From: UBA11891 sp049890035
GTDB taxonomy: Bacteria; Bacteroidota; Bacteroidia; Flavobacteriales; Flavobacteriaceae
Direction of reading: 5' to 3'
Length of the DNA: 64,000 nt
Assembly: GCA_049890035.1 (NCBI GenBank)
Contig: JBMHCG010000012.1
Span: 40,887 to 104,886, forward strand
Under the pieces are notes generated by a model. The model searched no databases and was not told the DNA's origin. It was given only the letters and a program-made list of their open reading frames with translations. Positions 37,103-45,639 of this stretch are shown piece after piece (position 1 is the first letter of the stretch; each line of letters starts with the position of its first letter). The translations under genes were made by a program, and so were the position numbers.

Positions 37103-37372
37103 TTATTTACGGATCCCTAATTCTTTGATAATAGTTCGGTAGCGTTCGATATCTTTATCTTTAAGATAATCCAACAGGCTTCTTCTTTTCCCAACCAAAC
37201 GAACGAGAGAACGTTCGGTATTAAAATCCTTAGCATTTTTTTTCAAATGGTCAGATAAGTGATTGATGCGATAGGAGAATAAAGCGATTTGCCCTTCCGT
37301 TGAACCGGTATCGGTTTCTGATTTTCCGTATTTTTTGAAAATCTCTTTTTTCTTTTCAGTTGTTAAGTACAT
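37103..37372 (-). CDS. rpsO: 30S ribosomal protein S15
   Basis: 89 residues, the standard size. It shows the S15 hallmarks DTGSTEGQIALFSYRINHLSDHLK and LVGKRRSLLDYL. It binds the central domain of 16S rRNA. Upstream lies a strong promoter at 37422-37451; pnp follows, so the two are likely co-transcribed. Confidence 0.97.
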   Translation of the reverse strand: MYLTTEKKKEIFKKYGKSETDTGSTEGQIALFSYRINHLSDHLKKNAKDFNTERSLVRLVGKRRSLLDYLKDKDIERYRTIIKELGIRK

Positions 37373-37421
37373 GCCAATATTTGTTTAAATGATTTTTATG
37401 TATGCTTCGATGAAAGCAGTG

Positions 37422-37451
37422 CAAAGATACACTTAATTGTCTGATAACAAA
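37422..37451 (-). promoter_or_regulatory. Bacteroidota-type promoter of rpsO
   Basis: Minus strand TTTG (37451-37448), an 18-base spacer, then TATCTTTG (37429-37422), both matching consensus. The leader to the rpsO ATG would be about 45 bases. The -33 element lies directly after the accD stop codon. Confidence 0.75.
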
Positions 37452-37455
37452 GGAA

Positions 37456-38310
37456 TCAACTTCTATAGTTTCTATTGAGGACGAGATCGAGGTAGGCATT
37501 GATTTCTGTTTTAAGGTTCTTGCGGTGAACAATGCGATCCAAAAAACCTTTTTCAAGAAGAAATTCACTGGTTTGAAAGCCTTCAGGCAATTCTTTACCG
37601 GTGGTATCTTTGACGACTCGGGGACCCGCAAATGCAATCAGTGCTCCAGGTTCGGCAATATTGATATCACCCAGCATTGCAAAGGAAGCAGTTGTCCCCC
37701 CGGTAGTGGGATTGGTACAAAGGGAGATGTAGGGGATGCCAGCTTCGGAGAGCGTAGCAAGCTTGGCTGCTGTTTTTGCCATTTGCATTAATGATGTTGC
37801 TGATTCCATCATGCGAGCTCCTCCTGATTTGGATATGACCAAAAGGGGTATGTTGTGTTCCAAGGCATGATCTGCAGCACGGCAAATCTTTTCTCCAACC
37901 ACAGAACCCATAGAACCACCAATGAAGGCAAAATCCATACAAGCAATAACTAAGGGTTTTCCATTGGATTTACCGACACCCACTCGGATGGCATCGTGTA
38001 AGCTTGTTTTTTGGGTTGCCATTTTTATACGGTCTTTGTACTTCTTGGTGTCTTCAAAATTGAGAAAGTCCTTGGGTTTTAATGAAGCTGCTAACTCTTT
38101 GAAATTTTCGTCAAAAAGAATTTCAAAATATTCTTTACTACCGATTTGAACGTGGTAGTCGTCTTCTGGGCTTACGTAGTAATTCTGAGCAAGCTCTTGG
38201 GTTTCTACGATCTTACCCGTAGGTGTTTTGTACCACAAGCCTCTTGGGATATCCTTTTTTTCCTCAGTTTTGGTTTGGATACCTTTTTCACTTCTCTTGA
38301 ACCAGGCCAT
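37456..38310 (-). CDS. accD: acetyl-CoA carboxylase carboxyltransferase subunit beta
   Basis: 284 residues. The crotonase-fold carboxyltransferase core is clear (FIGGSMGSVVGEKICRA, SKSGGARMMESA, NPTTGGTTASFAMLGD, AGPRVVKDT, GFQTSEFLLEKGFLD). The N-terminal zinc ribbon that carries four cysteines in E. coli AccD is replaced by a Cys-free segment (PRGLWYKTPTGKIVETQEL...), so no zinc site can form. It transfers the carboxyl from biotin to acetyl-CoA with AccA. It lies 9 bases after fbaA, probably in one transcript. Confidence 0.95.
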   Translation of the reverse strand: MAWFKRSEKGIQTKTEEKKDIPRGLWYKTPTGKIVETQELAQNYYVSPEDDYHVQIGSKEYFEILFDENFKELAASLKPKDFLNFEDTKKYKDRIKMATQKTSLHDAIRVGVGKSNGKPLVIACMDFAFIGGSMGSVVGEKICRAADHALEHNIPLLVISKSGGARMMESATSLMQMAKTAAKLATLSEAGIPYISLCTNPTTGGTTASFAMLGDINIAEPGALIAFAGPRVVKDTTGKELPEGFQTSEFLLEKGFLDRIVHRKNLKTEINAYLDLVLNRNYRS

Positions 38311-38319
38311 AAGAAAATT

Positions 38320-39390
38320 TTAATCTAATGTATTGACATTATTCAAATCTTCAAACGCTTGGATCAAACGTTTTTTAAATGTTTCTTCACCTAGACGCAA
38401 CCATTTTCTGGGATCGTAATATTTTTTGTTGGGTTGCTCGGGCCCCTCAGGATTCCCTATCTGCGCCCTTAAATAAGCTAGCTTATCATTCATATAATCA
38501 CGAATTCCCTCTGTAAATGCGAATTGAAGGTCGGTGTCTATATTCATTTTGATGACCCCATATCCAATGGCTTCCCGGATTTCTTCCAAGCTGGATCCCG
38601 AACCGCCATGGAAAACAAAATCAACTGTATTTTCTGGCAGATTGTAAGTTTGACTGATATACTCCTGGGAGTTTTTTAGTATTTTGGGAGTCAATACCAC
38701 ATTGCCAGGCTTGTAAACACCATGCACATTACCAAAGGCTGCTGCCACGGTAAATCGCGGACTCACTTGGCGCAGTTGTTCAAATGCATAGGCTACTTCT
38801 TCCGGTTGTGTATACAATTTTGATTGATCTACATCTGAATTGTCTACTCCATCTTCTTCCCCACCGGTAATACCGAGTTCAATTTCTAGGGTCATGTCCA
38901 TTTTGGACATTCGTGTCAAATATTGTTTGCAAAGGGCAATATTTTCTTCCAAAGATTCTTCGGATAGATCAATCATATGCGAACTAAACAGAGACGTCCC
39001 GTATTGATTGTAGTGTTTTTCACTGGCGTCCAACAAACCGTCGATCCAAGGGAGGAGGTTTTTGGCACAGTGATCTGTATGTAGGATAACACGTGCTCCA
39101 TAGGCTTTGGCCATCTCATGAACGTGTTTGGCACCTGCAATAGATCCAGCTATTGCTGCTTTTTGCTGATCATTACGCAATCCTTTTCCCGCATTGAACT
39201 GGGCTCCTCCATTAGAAAATTGGATGATGACCGGACTGTTTAATTCTGCTGCGGTTTCTAAAACAGCGTTGATACTGTTGTTTCCAATAACATTTACAGC
39301 GGGAAGGGCAAAGCCTTTTTCTTTAGCTAGAGTAAATACGTCCTGTACTTGATCTCCTGTTAATACCCCTGCGGGGATTTGTTTCTTCAT
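38320..39390 (-). CDS. fbaA: class II fructose-bisphosphate aldolase
   Basis: 356 residues, the class IIA length. The zinc ligands include HTDHC; GGEEDGVDN and the phosphate-binding VFHGGSGSSLEEI block with MNIDTDLQFA match E. coli FbaA. It cleaves fructose-1,6-bisphosphate in glycolysis and the reverse in gluconeogenesis. Confidence 0.96.
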   Translation of the reverse strand: MKKQIPAGVLTGDQVQDVFTLAKEKGFALPAVNVIGNNSINAVLETAAELNSPVIIQFSNGGAQFNAGKGLRNDQQKAAIAGSIAGAKHVHEMAKAYGARVILHTDHCAKNLLPWIDGLLDASEKHYNQYGTSLFSSHMIDLSEESLEENIALCKQYLTRMSKMDMTLEIELGITGGEEDGVDNSDVDQSKLYTQPEEVAYAFEQLRQVSPRFTVAAAFGNVHGVYKPGNVVLTPKILKNSQEYISQTYNLPENTVDFVFHGGSGSSLEEIREAIGYGVIKMNIDTDLQFAFTEGIRDYMNDKLAYLRAQIGNPEGPEQPNKKYYDPRKWLRLGEETFKKRLIQAFEDLNNVNTLD

Positions 39391-39404
39391 TCAAATGGTT
39401 TTGG

Positions 39405-39412
39405 CAAAAATA
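39405..39412 (-). promoter_or_regulatory. candidate -7 box of fbaA-accD
   Basis: The minus strand reads TATTTTTG, an exact consensus -7 box, 15 bases before the fbaA ATG. No TTTG stands at 17-21 bases upstream; the nearest TTG is about 29 bases away, so this is only partly supported. Confidence 0.4.
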
Positions 39413-39421
39413 TCAATATTT

Positions 39422-41974
39422 TTAAAATGGGTAATTGATCCCAATATTAAATACAGCTTTATTCAAGGCATACTCACTCCACCATCGTGAAGCTTGGGGA
39501 AGAACGGGATTATAGGTTTTGAAGGCGGTGTCAAAACGGAAAACAAAAAAATCAAAATCATAACGAAGTCCAATCCCCGAACCGATGGCAATTTCTTGTA
39601 AATCCTGCAACCCATCCCATTTTGATTGGGGGTCTTGAACATTGTCCCAGAGGTTCCAAATATTCCCAGCATCTACAAACAAAGCACCTTTTAAATCTCC
39701 AAAAAGAGGAAAACGGTATTCTAGATTCGCTGCTATTTTAAAATTAGCTTCGTTGAATTCATTGAGATTTTCACTGCTTCCTGGCCCCAAACGATAGGCT
39801 TTCCATGCTCGATTGTCGTTTGTCCCTCCTGCAAAGTAAGACCGAACAAAAGGGATGCTTGAGGCATTTCCGTAGGGGATGGCCATTCCTATAAAACTAC
39901 GAAAGGCCAATACGTGCTCTTCTCTGAGTCGCAAGTGTTTGATATAATCCAGTTCAGTCTTAAAATACTGAGAAGGCTCAACGCCTGCAATATCAAAACG
40001 GTTGTTTTCATTTTTCACGTTACCGGTCCAAGCTAAAAATCGATTGAGTAAGTTACCTACCCATTCCAATCGAAAACGAAACTGCGAAAAATTATCATCC
40101 AATAAACTTTGTTGTGTATTGCTATTAAAACTCAGGGATGATCCAACGATCAAATTGTTGACGGTTAAGCGTTGCTGGCGTTCACGGATACTCAATATTT
40201 GTGAATAATCTTCAGATTCTGCTGCCGGCAAGCCCGTGTTGGCAAAAACATACCGGAAAAAACCTTCTGCTCCTTCGGGGATGATAAGATTGTTGTCACT
40301 GTCAACCAAAAAAGAATTGCTATTGTACTGTTTGGCCAAATTGTTTAACCGGTCATAGCTGTTTCTGTAAACATTAAAGTAGTTGGCACTATTTTTATTG
40401 TTGACGAATTCTATTTCAGCAATGCGAAAAGCCATTTTTTGCTTGGGTCTGGGCTGCCAATTGACTTCGTAATTAGCTGCAACATATTGTTTGTCTAATC
40501 CAATGTTTTCTTGAACGGCAAAACCCAAACTGAGGTCTGTCTTAGGGTTCATTTTTTTGGTAATCACCCGATCCATTCGGATCGGAAACAACAAGCGAGG
40601 TATACGCAGACTGATATCCGTTCCCAATTCAAACAAATCAAAAAAACGACTCAGTTGGTTCGAATTGTTGGAGGAGGCACCAAAAGAAGATTGCACTCCT
40701 AGTTGAAGAATTTCTGCTCCTTTGAATACATTGCGGATGGCGGCCGATGAGCCCAGGCCCAATCCAAAAAACTGAATGTTTGAATGGGATAGGTCAAAGT
40801 CCAATCCCAATGAAAATTTTTCTTTGGGACTCAAGATAATATTGGTTTCTAGGAGGGGAAGACTGTCTTGAAGGGGTTGAAAGGTGATACTGGGGTATTT
40901 AAAGTTTTCCAAATCGTTGAAATAGCGATAGGTAAGCAAGCGTTCCTGATCGCTATAAACACTATCCAGTTCAATGAATAGTGCATCGGCCAACGCTTTG
41001 GGACGATACTTCAAAGGGCCTTTGGAGTAAAAATGGATGTTTTTATACTGTAGGCTGTCCGAATAGGTTTCCAAAGCGGCTCCCAGTTGTTGTGACTCCA
41101 CAAACACATTAATCCGTTTGATTGTATGTACTTGATAGGGTTGTGAGACCAATTCACTGCCGACTCGCAACCGAGGGTTTTCTACGGTCAGAGTAACCCC
41201 AATTGTTTTGTCCCTACCACTACTATCAATAGCTGCAGTGAAACGAAGGCTGTTTTCTTGAAAATTGTAAATACCTGCGTTGCGAAAAAGACTGAGCAGC
41301 CGCTTGCGTTCCGCTTCAAAGTCACTTATATGAAAGCCATTTCCTTTGACTAGAAGACTGTTTTTTTTGTCTCGGGCGACAAGAGATTGTAAGGGGGCTG
41401 CTTCTATCTGAAATGCAATGCTATCCAAAACATATTGTGTCCCTTTTTGGATGAGGTACTGAACACTTGCTTGTTTTCTACTAATTGGTAGTACTTTGGC
41501 TGTTACATCTACATCGAAATAGCCATTGTTTTTATAGTATTGTAAAATTCGGTTCACATTCCGATTCAGTATACTGCTATCCAGAAGAACAGGGGGGGCT
41601 CCCAGCGTTTTTAACCAGCGATTTCCTATGACTTTATACCTGCGAAGTTGTTCAACTTGTTTGGGAGATAAAATTTTTTCCCAGCGTTGCCTGCGATTTT
41701 TTTTCTTATTGATCCAAGTGTAGAAGGTTGAATCCGGATTTCTTTGCACCCATTGATCCAAGTAGATTTCGATGGGCATACCAAAAACTCTTTTATTCGG
41801 AGGCTGAATTAACAAATCATTTACCGGACCTCTAGTTAGGGTGTTGCCATCTTCGATCAACGTATTTTGACGAAGTAAAATAGCACTTTCGGAAAGGTTT
41901 CGGGTACTGCTGCAGTGCGTTAGGAAAAAACTGAAAAAAGAAAGAATGATTACTTTTGAAGTGGAACGGCACAC
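39422..41974 (-). CDS. TamL/BamA-like outer membrane lipoprotein
   Basis: 850 residues. The N-terminus (IILSFFSFFLTHCSSTRNL) has a lipobox-like Cys 21, the mark of the Bacteroidota-specific TamL variant of the Omp85 family. POTRA-like repeats span about residues 100-450 (e.g. GNRWLKTLGAPPVLLD, YYKNNGYFDVDV), and the C-terminal half is a 16-strand beta-barrel with the RSYFAGGTNDNRAWKAYRLGPGS block and a final INYPF. It assists insertion of outer membrane proteins. It is divergent from the SPOUT methyltransferase gene. Confidence 0.88.
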   Translation of the reverse strand: MCRSTSKVIILSFFSFFLTHCSSTRNLSESAILLRQNTLIEDGNTLTRGPVNDLLIQPPNKRVFGMPIEIYLDQWVQRNPDSTFYTWINKKKNRRQRWEKILSPKQVEQLRRYKVIGNRWLKTLGAPPVLLDSSILNRNVNRILQYYKNNGYFDVDVTAKVLPISRKQASVQYLIQKGTQYVLDSIAFQIEAAPLQSLVARDKKNSLLVKGNGFHISDFEAERKRLLSLFRNAGIYNFQENSLRFTAAIDSSGRDKTIGVTLTVENPRLRVGSELVSQPYQVHTIKRINVFVESQQLGAALETYSDSLQYKNIHFYSKGPLKYRPKALADALFIELDSVYSDQERLLTYRYFNDLENFKYPSITFQPLQDSLPLLETNIILSPKEKFSLGLDFDLSHSNIQFFGLGLGSSAAIRNVFKGAEILQLGVQSSFGASSNNSNQLSRFFDLFELGTDISLRIPRLLFPIRMDRVITKKMNPKTDLSLGFAVQENIGLDKQYVAANYEVNWQPRPKQKMAFRIAEIEFVNNKNSANYFNVYRNSYDRLNNLAKQYNSNSFLVDSDNNLIIPEGAEGFFRYVFANTGLPAAESEDYSQILSIRERQQRLTVNNLIVGSSLSFNSNTQQSLLDDNFSQFRFRLEWVGNLLNRFLAWTGNVKNENNRFDIAGVEPSQYFKTELDYIKHLRLREEHVLAFRSFIGMAIPYGNASSIPFVRSYFAGGTNDNRAWKAYRLGPGSSENLNEFNEANFKIAANLEYRFPLFGDLKGALFVDAGNIWNLWDNVQDPQSKWDGLQDLQEIAIGSGIGLRYDFDFFVFRFDTAFKTYNPVLPQASRWWSEYALNKAVFNIGINYPF

Positions 41975-42001
41975 TGCGACAGCATTTATCTATCAAAAGT
42001 A
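41951..42001. promoter_or_regulatory. facing inverted -7 boxes at the tamL/trmH-family divergence
   Basis: TACTTTTGA (41951-41959) and its exact reverse complement TCAAAAGTA (41993-42001) form a 9-base inverted repeat. The right copy read on the minus strand is a -7 box TACTTTTG about 20 bases before the tamL ATG. The left copy is a plus-strand -7 box about 52 bases before the methyltransferase ATG. Neither has a clear -33 TTTG. Confidence 0.4.
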
Positions 42002-42010
42002 CAGTTTTTC

Positions 42011-42724
42011 ATGCTACCTAAAAGCCTACTAAAACAAATCGCTCAATTAGGTCAAAAAAAATTTCGTGATCAAAGGGATCTCTTTATTGTCGAAGGACGC
42101 AAAAGTGTCCTCGATTTTGTCAACCAAGGGTGGAAATACGAGGGGATTTATACGACAGATTCCAATGTGACAATTTTGACTGATCGGGTTTCAGAGAAAG
42201 AAATGGAACGGATGAGTCAAATGAAAACGCCCAGTCCCATGTTGGGTGTGTTTCGCAAAGCGGCTCCCGTTTCGATACCTGAAAAACAAACAATTATTGT
42301 GTTGGATGGGATTCGTGATCCGGGCAATTTAGGCACCATTATACGGCAAGCGAGTTGGTTTGGTTTGCAGCATATTGTTTGTAGTAAAGAAACCGTGGAT
42401 GCGTATAATCCGAAAGTTGTACAAGCCTCGATGGGCGGATTGGCGCGTGTGGCGGTTCACTATCTGGATCTCGTATCCTTTTTGACAAAGGCTGCATGTC
42501 CTGTGTACGGTATGAGTCTGGACGGAACACCGCTGCCTTCCATTGCATTTCGACAGCCTGCATACCTGGTATTTGGAAGCGAATCCCACGGGATCGCACC
42601 CAAAATTGAAGAAATACTAACGACGAAAGTTTGCATTCCTCCCTTGCATCCCAATGCGGTCGAAAGTTTGAATGTAGCCTCTGCCTCGGCCATCGTTTTG
42701 GCACACTGTCTAGGACGTTTTTAG
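42011..42724 (+). CDS. TrmH-family (SPOUT) RNA 2'-O-methyltransferase
   Basis: 237 residues. The N-terminal substrate-binding domain is followed by the three SPOUT motifs: LDGIRDPGNLGTIIRQASWFG, VFGSESHGIAP and IPPLHPNAVESLNVASASAIVL. The knot binds SAM and methylates 2'-OH groups in rRNA or tRNA; the exact target cannot be read from sequence. A second SPOUT gene (rlmB) lies at 48.4 kb. Confidence 0.92.
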   Translation: MLPKSLLKQIAQLGQKKFRDQRDLFIVEGRKSVLDFVNQGWKYEGIYTTDSNVTILTDRVSEKEMERMSQMKTPSPMLGVFRKAAPVSIPEKQTIIVLDGIRDPGNLGTIIRQASWFGLQHIVCSKETVDAYNPKVVQASMGGLARVAVHYLDLVSFLTKAACPVYGMSLDGTPLPSIAFRQPAYLVFGSESHGIAPKIEEILTTKVCIPPLHPNAVESLNVASASAIVLAHCLGRF

Positions 42725-42732
42725 TGCTGATG

Positions 42733-43476
42733 TTATTCAAATACCAAGTTGATAACCACACCCCTACTGACCATTTTGGCAATTCTTCCTGTCCAAGGAC
42801 TGTTGGGCGCGTTGTCAGGTATTAATTCATTTTGCATAGAGAAAATCCCACGTATAGAAGGTGAAAACTTAAAGTAAAACAGATAAAAATCAAATCCCAA
42901 TCCAATTTCATAATTAAAGGTTTGATTTTCTACTCGAAACACATTACTGAAATTATCATCTGTGTTTTTTTTGTTGCTGGACAAATTGAAATCAGTGGAA
43001 ACACCTGCCAATAAAAAAGGGCGAAAATTATTAATCCGTAAGGCACTAATTTTCAATAAAAATGGGAGGTGGATATAGGTCGATTTAATTTCTCGAATCC
43101 GATCGCTTTCTGTTTCAAATTCACCCCAGTCGGGGTATAGTAAATCTCTTTGGGTATAATAGAGCCCTGGTTCCAAACGAAGGTTAAAGTATTGATTGAT
43201 TCGCATATCCCCGATCAATCCAATGGTGAATCCAGTACTCTGTGTAACCTCTATATCAGGGAAATTATTGGTACGGTAATAGTCTAAATCATAATCAAAA
43301 TCGAAAAAGTAATTATTGACCCCTACAAAGTATCCGTAGTGGACAAACCGGTCATCAAATTGAGGAAGGTTTTGGACACGTTCTCGCACCTGAGGGTACT
43401 GTGCCCAGACACATCCCAACCCCCAACTCATCAAGAGCAGACCAAAAATAAATTTATGTCTTCGGTTTTGTTCCAC
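42733..43476 (-). CDS. porT: PorT-family outer membrane beta-barrel protein (type IX secretion)
   Basis: About 247 residues. No ATG is available; a GTG at 43476 opens a clean signal peptide (EQNRRHKFIFGLLLMSWGLGCVWAQ) and is preferred over a TTG at 43497. The mature protein is an eight-strand-like barrel (YFVGVNNYFFDFDYD, LRLEPGLYYTQRDLLYP, HLPFLLKISALRINNFRPFLLAGV). This matches the PorT/SprT family needed for type IX secretion and gliding. The overlap with ubiE is the usual flavobacterial arrangement. Confidence 0.75.
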   Translation of the reverse strand: MEQNRRHKFIFGLLLMSWGLGCVWAQYPQVRERVQNLPQFDDRFVHYGYFVGVNNYFFDFDYDLDYYRTNNFPDIEVTQSTGFTIGLIGDMRINQYFNLRLEPGLYYTQRDLLYPDWGEFETESDRIREIKSTYIHLPFLLKISALRINNFRPFLLAGVSTDFNLSSNKKNTDDNFSNVFRVENQTFNYEIGLGFDFYLFYFKFSPSIRGIFSMQNELIPDNAPNSPWTGRIAKMVSRGVVINLVFE

Positions 43477-44191
43477 AATAAATTGAGGCCACCCCAAAGG
43501 TTTGTGGATGACATCCTACCTTTATAAACCCCGTTTTGGTCAAAATATTGTTGAAGGCTTGACCATATGGAAAATGAGCTGCTGATTCGGCCAAATAATG
43601 ATAGGCACTTTTGTCTTTAGATAGCAGCCGCGCTAGGCGTGGCATCAACCAGCCTGTATAGATTCCATAGACTTGTTTAAAGGGGAAACGTATGGGTACT
43701 GAAGTTTCCAGTACCACCAGTGATCCGTGGGGTTTGAGTACCCGGTAGATTTCAGAAAGTCCCTTTTCTAGGTTTTCAAAATTCCGAACGCCAAAAGCAA
43801 CAGTCACAGCATCAAAACTTTCATCTTTGAAACCCAATGCTTCACTATCGCCAAGAACCATTTCTATGGTATGGTCAAGTTGTTTTTTTTTGACTTTTTC
43901 TTGACCCAATGCCAACATCCCTGGCGATAGATCCAAACCAACAATTTTAGATGCTTTGGTTTGAGTCAATGCCACAGCTAAATCCCCCGTACCGGTAGCG
44001 ATATCAAGGATGGAATCAATGGACTTTCCCTTAAGCAGTTGAACAACTTTCTTGCGCCATTGGATATCAATACCCAAAGAAATCACTCGATTCAAAAAGT
44101 CATATTCTCCCGAAATCGTATTGAACATTTTTGTCACCTGAGATTTTTTCGATCCTTCGGAATGGGCATATGGAGTTATTTTCTTTTTCAT
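43454..44191 (-). CDS. ubiE: demethylmenaquinone methyltransferase
   Basis: 245 residues from the ATG at 44191. The SAM-binding motif DSILDIATGTGDLAVAL, and downstream FDAVTVAFGVRNFENLEKGL and PHGSLVVLE, are typical of UbiE/MenG. Since Bacteroidota use menaquinone, the reaction is C-methylation of demethylmenaquinone. The stop overlaps the start of porT by 23 bases. A TATCTTTG box lies 7 bases upstream of the ATG. Confidence 0.94.
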   Translation of the reverse strand: MKKKITPYAHSEGSKKSQVTKMFNTISGEYDFLNRVISLGIDIQWRKKVVQLLKGKSIDSILDIATGTGDLAVALTQTKASKIVGLDLSPGMLALGQEKVKKKQLDHTIEMVLGDSEALGFKDESFDAVTVAFGVRNFENLEKGLSEIYRVLKPHGSLVVLETSVPIRFPFKQVYGIYTGWLMPRLARLLSKDKSAYHYLAESAAHFPYGQAFNNILTKTGFIKVGCHPQTFGVASIYCGTKPKT

Positions 44192-44232
44192 GCTGGGCAA
44201 AGATAGCAGAATTCAACAGGCTATGTTATGAA

Positions 44233-44264
44233 TTTCCCCTAGACCTTTCGATTTTATATATTTG
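44233..44264 (+). promoter_or_regulatory. promoter of trkA-trkH
   Basis: TTTC at 44233-44236 (3 of 4 to TTTG), a 20-base spacer, then an exact TATATTTG at 44257-44264. The leader to the trkA ATG would be about 17 bases. Confidence 0.6.
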
Positions 44265-44284
44265 TAGCGTATTTTCTAATCTTT

Positions 44285-45634
44285 ATGAAAATAATTATCG
44301 CCGGAGGCGGAGAAGTTGGCTTCCATTTGGCCAAACTATTATCCTACGAATCACTGGATATCACACTCATTGATACCGACAAAGAGCGTTTGAATTATGC
44401 CGAAAACCATTTGGATATAAAAACACTCAAGGGCAACGCTTGTTCGTTGGCACTTATAAAAGAAGCCAAAGTTGGAAATGCCGATTTGTTTATTGCCGTA
44501 ACATCGGAAGAAACAACCAATATCACGGTCTGTGCCTTGGCTAAGCAATTGGGTTGTCAACGCACCATTGCTCGTATTTCAACCATTGAATTTATCAAAG
44601 AAAATGATTGTGTTAATTTTCAAAAGTTGGGTGTCGATGAGTTAATATCGCCAGAAGCCCTGGCTGCAGACGAAATTCATCAATTATTGGATCAATCGGC
44701 CTTTAGTAACAGTTATGAATTCGAATCTGGAGAGTTGACTTTGATTGGTACCACATTAGGGTCCGATGTCCCCTTTGTCGGTAAAACGGTAAAAGAAGCC
44801 GCTTCTATATTTCCAGATGTACATTTCATGCCTATTGCCTTGCAGCGAAAAGGTTCCCAATCCACTTTGATTCCTAGAGGTGATACGCTATTTGAAGCAG
44901 GTGACCGTGTTTTTTTTACCACCCTCAAGCAAGGTGTTGAAGAAATTTACAAATTGACGGGGAAAGTCAAAAAAGAGATAAAAAATGTCATGATTTTGGG
45001 TGGTGGCAAAATTGGTGCCAGTACAGCCCGCCGATTGGCCGATGAAAAGTTCAACGTGACCTTAATTGAGCAAAATAAAGTCAAAGCCATTGACATTGCA
45101 GAAGAACTCTCGGATATTATGGTTATCCATGGCGATGGGCGGAGTGTCGAACTACTCGAAGAAGAAGATTTGGAAACCATGGATGCCTTTATTTCGGTAA
45201 CACAAAATTCCGAAACCAACATCATGACCTGTTTGATGGCCAAGTCCAAAGCAGTATCCAAGACCATCGCTTTGGTAGAAAATATAGATTATTTTCAGTT
45301 GTCCCAATCCATAGGAATTGACACCTTGATTAACAAAAAACTATTGACAGCCAACACCATATTTAGATACATTCGCCGGGGTGAGGTTGTTGATATGACG
45401 ACTTTGAGCCATCTTAATGCGGAGCTGTTGGAGTTTGTAGTCAAGGAGGACTCAAAAGTGAACGGAAGTAAAATTCGGGATATTGATTTTCCAAGAACAG
45501 CAACGATTGGTGGGGTGGTGAAGGAAGGAACAGGAATCATTGCTTTGGGAGATTATACCATAGAAGCAGGCGATCGAGTTTTGGTGTGTTCCTTACCGCG
45601 TTCAATCAAACGCATAGAGGGCTTGTTTCGGTAG
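44285..45634 (+). CDS. trkA: TrkA, cytosolic NAD-binding subunit of the Trk potassium uptake system
   Basis: 449 residues built from two repeats, each an RCK_N Rossmann domain plus an RCK_C domain. The first nucleotide motif is IIAGGGEVGFHLAKLL (near 4-18), the second VMILGGGKIGASTARRLADE (near 235-254), followed by acidic ends (LIDTD, LIEQN). It gates the TrkH channel in response to NAD(H). trkH follows after 5 bases. Confidence 0.95.
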   Translation: MKIIIAGGGEVGFHLAKLLSYESLDITLIDTDKERLNYAENHLDIKTLKGNACSLALIKEAKVGNADLFIAVTSEETTNITVCALAKQLGCQRTIARISTIEFIKENDCVNFQKLGVDELISPEALAADEIHQLLDQSAFSNSYEFESGELTLIGTTLGSDVPFVGKTVKEAASIFPDVHFMPIALQRKGSQSTLIPRGDTLFEAGDRVFFTTLKQGVEEIYKLTGKVKKEIKNVMILGGGKIGASTARRLADEKFNVTLIEQNKVKAIDIAEELSDIMVIHGDGRSVELLEEEDLETMDAFISVTQNSETNIMTCLMAKSKAVSKTIALVENIDYFQLSQSIGIDTLINKKLLTANTIFRYIRRGEVVDMTTLSHLNAELLEFVVKEDSKVNGSKIRDIDFPRTATIGGVVKEGTGIIALGDYTIEAGDRVLVCSLPRSIKRIEGLFR

Positions 45635-45639
45635 CATTT

